From: an uncultured Bacteroidales bacterium
Lineage (GTDB): Bacteria; Bacteroidota; Bacteroidia; Bacteroidales; UBA932
DNA length: 64,000 nucleotides
Assembly: GCA_944322815.1 (NCBI GenBank)
Contig: CALUQB010000012.1
Span: 1 to 64,000, forward strand
Direction of reading: 5' to 3'
Shown: one piece after another, positions 54,796 to 63,424 of the stretch
Position numbering within the stretch: the stretch's first letter is position 1
Layout of the letters: each line of letters opens with the position of its first letter
Translations under genes and position numbers: made by a program
Notes under the pieces: generated by a model
What the model saw: only the letters and a program-made list of their open reading frames with translations
Database searches by the model: none
Told to the model about the DNA's origin: nothing

Positions 54796-56334
54796 ATGTC
54801 TGCAACTACAACTTCAAGAAGCAAGAGAGTGGCTAGAAACACGCTTATTCTGTATATCAGGTTATGTGTGTTGATGCTAATTAGTCTATTCACAACGCGA
54901 GTCACGCTTAACGCACTCGGAGTGAATGACTATGGCATATACAATGTAGTGGGAGGTCTTGTGACATTGTTCAGCCTGTTTTCCGGCAGTATGACAGCTG
55001 CTACCAGCAGATTTATTTCATACTCATTAGGAACTGGCAACCAAAAAGATTTGGGCAAAGTGTTTTCAACCACAATAAACATACATGCATTGCTGGCTCT
55101 TGGCTTAGTTGTGGCTATTGAGATAGCAGGGGGGTGGTTCTTGGAGAATAAAATGATAATCACGCCTGGCAGGATGGACGCGGCAAAATGGGTATTGCAG
55201 TGTTCGATAATAAGTTTCGCCATTGGGATAATGTTTCTTCCATATAATGCTTGTATAGTTGCACATGAGCACATGTCGGCTTTTGCTTATATGACAATAA
55301 TCGATGGTATTTCCAAATTGGTTTTGGCATCAGCGGTCTATTTTTATGGTGGTGACAAGTTGATATTATATAGTACGTTGGCATTGCTATTTTCATGCAT
55401 AGTCCAACTATTGTACCGCAGATATTGCAAAAAGCATTTTCAAGAATGCCGGTACAAATTCGTTTGGGACAAATCTTTGAATAAAAAGATATTTAGCTTC
55501 TCAGGATGGAATTTCATTGGAGCGGCTTCGGGTGTCTTAAAAGACCATGGAGTGAACATATTAATCAATCTGTTTTGTGGCACGGCGGTTAATGCTGCGC
55601 GTAGCATAGCAATGCAAGTCAATTCGGTGGTTTCACAGTTTGTCCAAAATTTTATGATGGCATTGAATCCGCAAATCACCAAGTCTTTTGCTGGCGGAGA
55701 CAGAGATTATACGATGCAATTAGTATTTCAAGGAAGCAGATATTCGTTTTATCTGCTACTCCTGCTCTCGTTGCCCATATTGATGGAAGCGGATATCTTG
55801 TTGCGTACATGGCTGGGCATAATTCCAATGCATACTATTTCTTTCGTCAGACTTATTCTAATATATAATTTAATAGAGTCTCTGTCATACACAATGGTTA
55901 CTTTGATGCTGGCCAATGGAAAAATACGTAATTATCAATTGGTGGTCGGCGGTTGCCAAATGCTAAACTTTCCATTATGCTACATATTCTTGTACTTAGG
56001 CTATAGTCCGGAGGTTACCTTGATTATATCAATTGTAGTAGCTGTGATGTGTATGATACTACGGCTTATAATGTTGAAGAAGATGGTGGCGTTCCCTATT
56101 TCATCCTTTATAAGAAAAGTATTGTTTAACGTCTGCAAAGTATTGGTGGTTGCGGCCATATTACCTACATTGCTGACGTTAATGATGGATGATGGATGGG
56201 TGCGTCTGTTGTTGGGTTCATTTTTATGTATTGTGTCGGTCATTGTTTCAGTATGGTTTATTGGATGCACAAAAACAGAAAGAGGCTACCTTTTACAACT
56301 CTTAAAAAATAAGTTTTGCCATGCGAAAAGATAA
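54796..56334 (+). CDS. wzx: Polysaccharide flippase, Wzx type (second copy)
   Basis: 512 residues with about 12-14 helices. MOP-superfamily features include LFTTRVTLNALGVNDYGIYNVVGG near residue 33 and GAASGVLKDHGVNILINLF. It is not an obvious duplicate of the flippase at 31438; the sequences differ throughout, so each should serve its own lipid-linked unit. It starts 2 bp after the truncated acyltransferase and its end overlaps the Fe-S gene by 14 bp. Confidence 0.9.
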   Translation: MSATTTSRSKRVARNTLILYIRLCVLMLISLFTTRVTLNALGVNDYGIYNVVGGLVTLFSLFSGSMTAATSRFISYSLGTGNQKDLGKVFSTTINIHALLALGLVVAIEIAGGWFLENKMIITPGRMDAAKWVLQCSIISFAIGIMFLPYNACIVAHEHMSAFAYMTIIDGISKLVLASAVYFYGGDKLILYSTLALLFSCIVQLLYRRYCKKHFQECRYKFVWDKSLNKKIFSFSGWNFIGAASGVLKDHGVNILINLFCGTAVNAARSIAMQVNSVVSQFVQNFMMALNPQITKSFAGGDRDYTMQLVFQGSRYSFYLLLLLSLPILMEADILLRTWLGIIPMHTISFVRLILIYNLIESLSYTMVTLMLANGKIRNYQLVVGGCQMLNFPLCYIFLYLGYSPEVTLIISIVVAVMCMILRLIMLKKMVAFPISSFIRKVLFNVCKVLVVAAILPTLLTLMMDDGWVRLLLGSFLCIVSVIVSVWFIGCTKTERGYLLQLLKNKFCHAKR

Positions 56335-57493
56335 AGATGATTGTTGTGGGTGTTCGGCTTGTGCTGCACGATGTCCTAAAAAAGCCATAGAGATGCGTCC
56401 CGATGCTATGGGGTTCCTCTACCCGGTAATAGATGAAAAGAAGTGCATAGACTGTGGGTTGTGCGTAAAAGTGTGCAATTTTCATCCTAACGCTTTGGAT
56501 CGACATGAAATCACCGTAAAAGAGGTTTTCGGAGGAAGGCTTAAGTATGAGGAATTATTGGCAAAAAGTCAAAGTGGTGGTGCTTTCTGGTCTTTGGCGA
56601 CAAATGTGATCAAGAGTCACGGAGTAGTGTATGGTGTAGCTTTTTCGTCAGATTTCGTAGCGGAACATATCAGAACAACGACTTTGGAGGCATTGGAAAA
56701 GTTGCGAGGGTCGAAATATGTGCAAAGCCGCATTGGTGATGTGTACCGAGAAGTGAAAGATGACCTTGAAAACGGTCGGGAAGTTTTATTTTCCGGCACA
56801 CCATGCCAAGTGGCAGGATTATATGGATACCTCGGTCCAGTTAGTAGTGCTAACAATCTGTTTACGGTAGATTTGGTGTGCCATGGAATTCCGGCCCCGC
56901 AGGTTTGGAAAGATTACCTGTCCTATATTGAAAAACATAATAATAAGAAAATTGTAAGATGTATTTTTCGTGACAAATCATATGGATGGGGCAGTCATGT
57001 TGAAACATTTTATTTTGCAGATGGGACGAAATCAAGCAATTATGTATTCCGCGACTTGTTTTATTCACATCTGGTAATCAGGGAATCATGTCATCATTGC
57101 CCGTATGCCAATCTTAGCAGAGTTTCAGATATCACGATAGGCGACTATTGGGGATGGCAAAGGGTTTCTTCGCGATTTAATGACCAGAAAGGCGTGTCGC
57201 TGTTTCTTATCAATACCGATAAGGGGGAGAAGTTGTTTAAATCGGCACAAAGAGTATTGGAGTATGAGAAAAGTCATTTGGAAGATTGCTTGCAGCCACA
57301 ATTAAAAGGCCCGGCATTCCGTCCTGACAATAAAGACAAGTTTCAAAAGGATTATTTGAACAGAGGATTCGGTTACGTTATACGCAGATACGGTTTCGTG
57401 GGATGGCGTTATAATTTAAAGACGGCCATTAATGCCATTATCTTGTTTAATAAAAAAATAAAATGGCATATTAATCATAGATTGGGATTATGA
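56321..57493 (+). CDS. Coenzyme F420 hydrogenase/dehydrogenase beta-subunit-like Fe-S protein
   Basis: 390 residues. Two 4Fe-4S motifs near the N-terminus: CCGCSACAARCPKKAI (about 8-23) and CIDCGLCVKVCNFHP (about 47-61). The FrhB-like N- and C-terminal domains follow (SGTPCQVAGLYGYL, CHHCPYANLSRVSDITIGDYWG). Such proteins are often encoded next to polysaccharide pyruvyltransferases in EPS loci, as here, with a 4-bp overlap. A redox role in making or modifying the donor or acceptor is inferred; no reaction is established. Confidence 0.88.
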   Translation: MRKDKDDCCGCSACAARCPKKAIEMRPDAMGFLYPVIDEKKCIDCGLCVKVCNFHPNALDRHEITVKEVFGGRLKYEELLAKSQSGGAFWSLATNVIKSHGVVYGVAFSSDFVAEHIRTTTLEALEKLRGSKYVQSRIGDVYREVKDDLENGREVLFSGTPCQVAGLYGYLGPVSSANNLFTVDLVCHGIPAPQVWKDYLSYIEKHNNKKIVRCIFRDKSYGWGSHVETFYFADGTKSSNYVFRDLFYSHLVIRESCHHCPYANLSRVSDITIGDYWGWQRVSSRFNDQKGVSLFLINTDKGEKLFKSAQRVLEYEKSHLEDCLQPQLKGPAFRPDNKDKFQKDYLNRGFGYVIRRYGFVGWRYNLKTAINAIILFNKKIKWHINHRLGL

Positions 57494-58569
57494 AAACAAA
57501 GGTAGGTATAATTACATTTCATCGTGCTAATAATTATGGTGCTGCGCTTCAATGTTATGCATTGCAGGAAACGCTTACCTCACTTGGGTATGATGTTGTT
57601 GTAATAGATTACAGGCAACCGTACGTTGAAATGGCATATAAACCGATTCGCTGGGATATTGTAAGAATGGGCCTCACTCGTCCACGTTTGCTTGGCGGCT
57701 ATTTGATCAAGGTGCTGCCTGAGCGCTGGAATAGGGCCCAAAAATATAATCGCTTCAGACATCGGTATTTCCGCTGTTCGACGAGAGTGAACAACGCTGG
57801 CGAGATGCCTCAGGACATAGACCTGTATATTATTGGAAGTGACCAAATGTGGAGTTTGCATTGCACTGGCGGGAAATTGGATGAATTGTATTTCGGGGAT
57901 TTTCCTCACTGTAGTAACAGCAAAATATGCGGTTATGCAATTAGCTCTAATTTGAGGTCGTTTGATGAAATAGGGCGCAATACATTATCAGAGTACGTCC
58001 AGAATTTTTCATTGCTATCTTTCAGGGAAAAAACAATTTGTGACAAAGTGGAAGAAATGACTGGGGCATGCAGTCGGGTTGATTTGGATCCCACTTTGCT
58101 GCTTGACCAAAAGGTTTGGGAAAAGATGGCAGACAAGCCATTGACTACAAAGAAATATGTGCTGACATATTTCGTGCATGATGATGCCAACGATGAGTAT
58201 CTGAAAAGTCAAGTCAAAATTTTTAGTCTAAAAAGAGGGTGTGAAGTGATTAACGTATTTGACATCGCAGTTTCTCCAACCGAATTCCTTTCTGCTATAA
58301 AGAATGCGACTTATATCATAGCGTCATCATTTCATGCGACAGTCTTTTCTATTCTGTTCAAAAAACAATTTTATTCAATAAAAACTGACGATGGGAAAGA
58401 CATTCGTTATATAAACTTGCTTGACGAATTGGGTGTTTTAAATCGCGTAATAGATATAAGCAAACTTGCAATACAGGAAAGCAATGAAATAGATTACGGG
58501 AAAGTGCAAAAGCGACTGGAAATTTTGCGCAAAGAGTCGATTGCGTATCTTAGAAACTTGAAACAATGA
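57490..58569 (+). CDS. Polysaccharide pyruvyl transferase family protein
   Basis: 359 residues. Family blocks: IITFHRANNYGAALQCYAL at the N-terminus, YIIGSDQMWSL near residue 115, and ASSFHATVFSILFKKQF near 275. It moves a pyruvyl group from phosphoenolpyruvate to a sugar, forming a ketal that adds a negative charge. It overlaps the Fe-S protein upstream and the GT2 downstream by 4 bp each, so all three are probably translated together. Confidence 0.9.
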   Translation: MKTKVGIITFHRANNYGAALQCYALQETLTSLGYDVVVIDYRQPYVEMAYKPIRWDIVRMGLTRPRLLGGYLIKVLPERWNRAQKYNRFRHRYFRCSTRVNNAGEMPQDIDLYIIGSDQMWSLHCTGGKLDELYFGDFPHCSNSKICGYAISSNLRSFDEIGRNTLSEYVQNFSLLSFREKTICDKVEEMTGACSRVDLDPTLLLDQKVWEKMADKPLTTKKYVLTYFVHDDANDEYLKSQVKIFSLKRGCEVINVFDIAVSPTEFLSAIKNATYIIASSFHATVFSILFKKQFYSIKTDDGKDIRYINLLDELGVLNRVIDISKLAIQESNEIDYGKVQKRLEILRKESIAYLRNLKQ

Positions 58570-59528
58570 ATGCAAAAGTCAGTGTAGTCGTGCCAATATA
58601 TAAGACGGAGAAATATATCGAGAGGTGCGCAAGAAGCTTGTTTGGGCAAACTTTGGAAGATATGGAATATATCTTTGTAAATGATTGCACTCCGGATTCT
58701 GCTATGCAGATTCTATTTTCCATATTGGATTATTATCCGGAAAGAAAAACACAAGTTGTAGTGATTAACCAACCTCATAATATGGGTGCAGCCAAAGCTC
58801 GTGAAGTGGGAATCAAGTCTGCAACAGGGCAATATATTATCCATTGTGATAGCGATGATTGGGTTGATATTGATATGTACCGGACGATGTATGAAAAAGC
58901 CAAAGACGATAATTTGGATATGCTCATTTGCGATTGGTATGAAACCAATGGGAAAAATCATAAGAAGATAACACAAAATATCAATTTGAAGTGTGATTTG
59001 TTATCAGGATTGATTAATCGTTCCATAAGCGGGAGTTTATGTAACAAGTTGGTAGCTTCTTACATTTATACAGGCATCAAGCATTATCCGACAGATCACA
59101 TGATGGAAGATGTGGTTTATTCTATACAATTGGCAAATGCGTGCACCAATAGAATTGGCTACATATCGAATCCTTTATATTATTATTATTATAATGAAAA
59201 TTCTGTATGCCACCAATCAGATGAAGATTCTTGCATGTCGCGTTGTAGGCAAGCTTGTGTAAATATTGATACCATTATTTCATACCTGAAAGAAGAAAAA
59301 TTAGAGAATAAATATGCCACAGAGTTGGTGGTGCTAAAAAACAGCGCACGCGTGTTTCTATGGCCATTGCTTATGAATAAGCCTAAAAAGTATTTAAGTT
59401 TATGGCGGTCGATTTATCCGGAAATAAACACGTGCTATCCGTTTACAAAAGCTATAGATGTGAGATTACGTGTCATATTCTTTTTCACATGGATTGGTAT
59501 CTATCCATACTTACACAAACTGATATAA
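58566..59528 (+). CDS. GT2 family glycosyltransferase
   Basis: 320 residues. GT-A fold: VSVVVPIYKTEKYIERCARS, VNDCTPDS in place of the more common DDGSxDxS, PHNMGAAKAREVGI, and the DSDD metal motif in HCDSDDWVDID near residue 97. It probably adds one sugar to the second repeat unit; specificity unknown. The gene is AT-rich like its neighbours. Confidence 0.9.
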   Translation: MNAKVSVVVPIYKTEKYIERCARSLFGQTLEDMEYIFVNDCTPDSAMQILFSILDYYPERKTQVVVINQPHNMGAAKAREVGIKSATGQYIIHCDSDDWVDIDMYRTMYEKAKDDNLDMLICDWYETNGKNHKKITQNINLKCDLLSGLINRSISGSLCNKLVASYIYTGIKHYPTDHMMEDVVYSIQLANACTNRIGYISNPLYYYYYNENSVCHQSDEDSCMSRCRQACVNIDTIISYLKEEKLENKYATELVVLKNSARVFLWPLLMNKPKKYLSLWRSIYPEINTCYPFTKAIDVRLRVIFFFTWIGIYPYLHKLI

Positions 59529-59529
59529 T

Positions 59530-60333
59530 ATGATATCTAAAAAGATACACTTTTGCTGGTTGAGCGGAGATGAATTTCCTCCTCTTATAAAACACTGCAT
59601 AGAAACATGGCACAAGGTGCTGCCTGATTATGAAATTGTGCTATGGGATACCAAGCGATTTGACATAGACTCGGTGCCGTGGGTTAAGGAGGCTTTTGAG
59701 GCAAGGAAATATGCGTTTGCAGCCGATTATATCAGGTTGTATGCCGTATTTACAGAAGGTGGAATTTACTTGGATAGTGACGTTGAAGTATTGAAGCCAT
59801 TTGATGACTTGCTAAAATACCAGACATTCATAGGTTTTGAAGCTGCAACACAATCAATCGAAGCTGCGATATTTGGTGCCGAAGCTGGTTGTGAATGGTG
59901 CGCTAAAGCTATGGAATTTTATAAAGACAGACACTTTATCGTGGATGACTGTGGTGGAGTGGATTTGGGTGTCACAGCTCCTAATGTGGTGCGGATAGCA
60001 TTGGATGGGACATATGGATGCTTTCCCAAGCAACCGCCGAAAGAACCGCTACTGCTGCAACGCAATGGCGAGGATATGCTGGTGTGCCCTTCTGAGTATT
60101 TTTCGCCAATCAAATATGATATGGAAAAAAGCTATACAACTCAAAACAACATAGCGAAAAGTTATCTGCGAAATCCCAAAACGTATTGCATTCATCGCTT
60201 CAATGCGTCTTGGGGGTTAAAACCGCCATTAAAAATGCAGTTGTGGGACATGATTAAGAAAAGATGTGAACGACTATTAGGGGAACGAGTGGCTAATATG
60301 GTCTTCAACTTTCTGCGCCGTTTGAAGAGATAA
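59530..60333 (+). CDS. GT32-like capsular polysaccharide glycosyltransferase
   Basis: 267 residues. IPKKIHFCW-type start (ISKKIHFCWLSGDEFP), then FAADYIRLYAVFTEGGIYLD with the DxD motif in YLDSDVEVLKP (about 77-87), and a C-terminal HRFNASW. These mark OCH1/GT32-type mannosyl- or galactosyltransferases found in bacterial capsule loci. Donor and linkage are not readable. It is followed by a 39-bp gap before the acyltransferase. Confidence 0.9.
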   Translation: MISKKIHFCWLSGDEFPPLIKHCIETWHKVLPDYEIVLWDTKRFDIDSVPWVKEAFEARKYAFAADYIRLYAVFTEGGIYLDSDVEVLKPFDDLLKYQTFIGFEAATQSIEAAIFGAEAGCEWCAKAMEFYKDRHFIVDDCGGVDLGVTAPNVVRIALDGTYGCFPKQPPKEPLLLQRNGEDMLVCPSEYFSPIKYDMEKSYTTQNNIAKSYLRNPKTYCIHRFNASWGLKPPLKMQLWDMIKKRCERLLGERVANMVFNFLRRLKR

Positions 60334-60372
60334 CTCTCTATCAAATATTTTAAAAAAATTGTTTAAGGTAAA

Positions 60373-61356
60373 ATGGCCAGAGAAAAATACATTGATACTG
60401 TTAAAGGGTTTTGCATACTATGCATCGTCTTGCTTCATTATACGAGTGGAGTATTTCCAGATGAATTCAATGTCTTTGTAGGGTCCTTTATGATAACAGC
60501 ATTTTACATTGTTGCAGGATGGCTGTCGGCAATGAATGTATCGGATATAGGTTTAAAGGCATTTGCCAGCAAACGTTTCCGCCAACTCGGCATACCATAT
60601 CTTTATTGGACTGTAATCATATTACTATTTGACATGATTTTATGGATTGCTGGATATTATGATGTTTATTATATCGGAAAAGAAATATACAAATCTCTTG
60701 TACTTCGAGGAATCGGTACACTATGGTTTTTGCCCGCCTTAATGATAGGCGGAATAGTTTGGCATGTTTTGAAAGGGAAAAACATATGGATTAAATTGTT
60801 TGCTCTATGCCTTACCATAGGTTACCAGTGCATGTATATTTATGTGTTCAAAGGAGAAAGCACAGATGTGATGAAAATCATAAATGCTCCATTCCGAGCT
60901 ATATATAATATGACGGAGGCTTGGATAGGCATTGCTTTCGGATATTATGCATATCAATTTTCTATAAAGATTCTCGAAAATCGAATGATATTATTTGTTG
61001 TAGGGCTTTTTTTGTTAGTCGTTGCATATATAACAGCAAACTATTATCCTTTCGGTTTTTCTGTCGGTTGGCATTATTTGGCTCCCCTCATAGGCCCATT
61101 AGGTCTTGTCTATTTAGCCAAAAGCGTGTTCCAAAGTTTAACGTATCTGAATTATTGGGGGTACAATTCCCTCAATCTTATGGTTACGCATTATTCTATT
61201 ACGTTGGTGCTTTTTAAGATATTGATTGAAAATGTTTTTGGATTGTCATTTTATGGATGGATCACATTGATTGCATTTTTTATCTCCATACCGATACAGC
61301 ATTTATGGGTTATGTTTATCGATAAGTATGCAAGATTCACATTAGGGAAAAAATGA
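60373..61356 (+). CDS. Acyltransferase_3 family membrane protein (intact)
   Basis: 327 residues with about ten helices. The N-terminal motif IDTVKGFCILCIVLLHY carries D, K-G and the essential His in the expected spacing, unlike the truncated relative at 54281. The family O-acylates sugars, typically with acetyl, as the unit is exported. It starts after a 39-bp gap and overlaps the polymerase gene by 4 bp. Confidence 0.88.
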   Translation: MAREKYIDTVKGFCILCIVLLHYTSGVFPDEFNVFVGSFMITAFYIVAGWLSAMNVSDIGLKAFASKRFRQLGIPYLYWTVIILLFDMILWIAGYYDVYYIGKEIYKSLVLRGIGTLWFLPALMIGGIVWHVLKGKNIWIKLFALCLTIGYQCMYIYVFKGESTDVMKIINAPFRAIYNMTEAWIGIAFGYYAYQFSIKILENRMILFVVGLFLLVVAYITANYYPFGFSVGWHYLAPLIGPLGLVYLAKSVFQSLTYLNYWGYNSLNLMVTHYSITLVLFKILIENVFGLSFYGWITLIAFFISIPIQHLWVMFIDKYARFTLGKK

Positions 61357-62555
61357 AACCTGTTTTATCTTACTTTACTACGCAAAACATAGCGGCGTTT
61401 ATATTGATCTTATTCTGCATTCAATATATACCTATTGAAAGCAGAGATGGCATTAGTTATCTTAAACTAGGAGTATCGTTGATATGTCCTTTCATTTTCA
61501 TAGTAAAATCGCCTCAGATAAGTAAGCCTGTAGTTTATTTTGCGATTTATTATATGTTGGTAATTATAGCTGCCATTTCTCATCCAGCCACATTACGATG
61601 GTCAACAGTCCTTTTCATGGCAACTTTCTTGATTACGTATATTACATTTTATAATTTGATAGTAGTACAGCATGCATTTTCAAAAGACTTTTTTGCTTCG
61701 TTAATTAGAAAATTAATTTATGCTTATTGCATAGTTTTGATTTTGCAGCAGTGTTTACTTATAGCGGGGATTAAAATATTTCCGTTATTGAATTTGGTGC
61801 AAGATTTGGAAAGGGGACTTGGTGCCAACTCTCTGACTTACGAGCCATCATCTGTAGCAGTTATACTTTCTTTCGCATATTTATCGCTATTGCGGATGCG
61901 GGAATTGGATTTAGGCCACAAATTGACTTGGGCTGAAGTTTGGGCTAATGAACGATTAGCCACGCTGGCATTCTTTTATACAATGATAGGGGTAGTTAGT
62001 GGGACTGCTATGGTTGCATTGGCAATTATAGCGCTATACTTTATTCCGCGGAAGAATTATATCTTATCCATTCTTATAGTTTTTATCATAGCACTGTTGT
62101 TTTTCAATGTCGACTTTCTTCCACTGAACAGAGCAAGAGATTCGTTTCTTGCTTTTCTTACATTAGACAGAGAGAAAGTGATGCAAGCTGATGCGAGTGC
62201 CGCAGCCCGCATAATTCCAATCGTGAATACATTGACAGAATTAGACTTAACTTCATGGGAAGGATGGTTTGGACATGGGGTAGATTATGGTCTCAGCAAA
62301 TGGATTTTTAGTGAACGTACCATGGTGGGAGGCATTGCCGATTATGGTTTTCTCAGTTTTATCATCATGCAACTTGCCGTTTATTCATGTATGATAAAAC
62401 GTTTTTTCTCGCTCGAAACATTATTGTGGACATGTATTGGTTTATTGACGCTTGCCAACGTGCCATTGAATTGGGGAGCAATGATGATGTTTACCGTTGT
62501 GCGATATTTCCAAACAGAATACCGAAATGAAAGATGTTTCAGTAATAATAGTTAA
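61353..62555 (+). CDS. wzy: Probable O-antigen/capsule polymerase, Wzy type (second copy)
   Basis: 400 residues with about ten to eleven helices and a large loop near residues 265-320 (GWFGHGVDYGLSKWIFSERT). GHGVDYG is like the glycine-rich loop common in O-antigen polymerase/ligase proteins. It is unlike the polymerase at 33987. It would join the second repeat unit in the periplasm. Start codon overlaps the acyltransferase stop; its 3' end overlaps the next GT by 29 bp from the preferred start. Confidence 0.75.
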   Translation: MKPVLSYFTTQNIAAFILILFCIQYIPIESRDGISYLKLGVSLICPFIFIVKSPQISKPVVYFAIYYMLVIIAAISHPATLRWSTVLFMATFLITYITFYNLIVVQHAFSKDFFASLIRKLIYAYCIVLILQQCLLIAGIKIFPLLNLVQDLERGLGANSLTYEPSSVAVILSFAYLSLLRMRELDLGHKLTWAEVWANERLATLAFFYTMIGVVSGTAMVALAIIALYFIPRKNYILSILIVFIIALLFFNVDFLPLNRARDSFLAFLTLDREKVMQADASAAARIIPIVNTLTELDLTSWEGWFGHGVDYGLSKWIFSERTMVGGIADYGFLSFIIMQLAVYSCMIKRFFSLETLLWTCIGLLTLANVPLNWGAMMMFTVVRYFQTEYRNERCFSNNS

Positions 62556-63399
62556 TTACAACACGTGCAAACTTCTCTCTGATTGCATAGCATCAATCTA
62601 TCGCCATACTGAAAATGTCGAGATGGAAATTATTGTAGTTGACAATGCCTCTTCAGACGGTTCGGAAAGGTCCATAAAGAGCAGGTTTCCCTCGGTGAAG
62701 TGGATTAATAGCGGAGGTAATCTTGGATTTGGAAAAGCGAATAATTTGGGTGCAAAATATGCGGATGGAAAATACCTATTTCTTTTGAATCCCGATACTG
62801 TACTCAAAAACAATGCGATATGGCTATTCTATGATTATATGGAAAAGCACTCTATAGTTGATAAAATCGGAGCTGTGGGATGCATGCTTCTAGATAGATA
62901 TGAAAATCCTAACCTCTCGTATGGGGATTTTCCTTCGCCCAAAAGTGAGGTTGCTTATTTAATAGGTAAAATTTCGAATGAAAAGAAGCAAACCATTACA
63001 TGCGATATTGATGTTGATTTCATCACCGGTGCAGACCTATTCATGCCACGTGATATATTTATGCGCTTGTGTGGTTTTGATCCTCATTTTTTCATGTATT
63101 ATGAAGAAACCGATTTACAGTACAGGATGCAGCAGAAAGGATGGAAAAGAAGAGTAATATCAGGTCCCAAAATTCTACACTTGGAAGGTGGAAGTTTTCA
63201 GAAAATGGGATTGTCTCCCAAAAGATTTGCAATGTCCCAGACAAGTTACAACTATTATATTAGAAAACATTTCAGTAGAATGCGATATGTCTGTTTCCGC
63301 TTATCTCTCATAGTGATAAGATTGACACTTTTCTTTAATAAAGGATGGAGTTTTAAGGAGAAACTGCATTCATATATGCTTGTTGTTTCGGGTAGATAA
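62527..63399 (+). CDS. GT2 glycosyltransferase, rhamnosyltransferase-like (WbbL type)
   Basis: 290 residues from ATG 62527; ten further in-frame residues from 62497 do not fit the family start. DVSVIIVNYNTCKLLSDCI, VVDNASSDGSE, GNLGFGKANNLG and LLNPDTVL are typical of WbbL-like rhamnosyltransferases, which use NPD in place of DxD. A late GGSFQKMG matches. dTDP-rhamnose from rmlABCD in the same locus would be its donor; this is inferred. Confidence 0.88.
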   Translation: MKDVSVIIVNYNTCKLLSDCIASIYRHTENVEMEIIVVDNASSDGSERSIKSRFPSVKWINSGGNLGFGKANNLGAKYADGKYLFLLNPDTVLKNNAIWLFYDYMEKHSIVDKIGAVGCMLLDRYENPNLSYGDFPSPKSEVAYLIGKISNEKKQTITCDIDVDFITGADLFMPRDIFMRLCGFDPHFFMYYEETDLQYRMQQKGWKRRVISGPKILHLEGGSFQKMGLSPKRFAMSQTSYNYYIRKHFSRMRYVCFRLSLIVIRLTLFFNKGWSFKEKLHSYMLVVSGR

Positions 63400-63424
63400 A
63401 GTTTTGTTAACGCAGTGCATTAAA

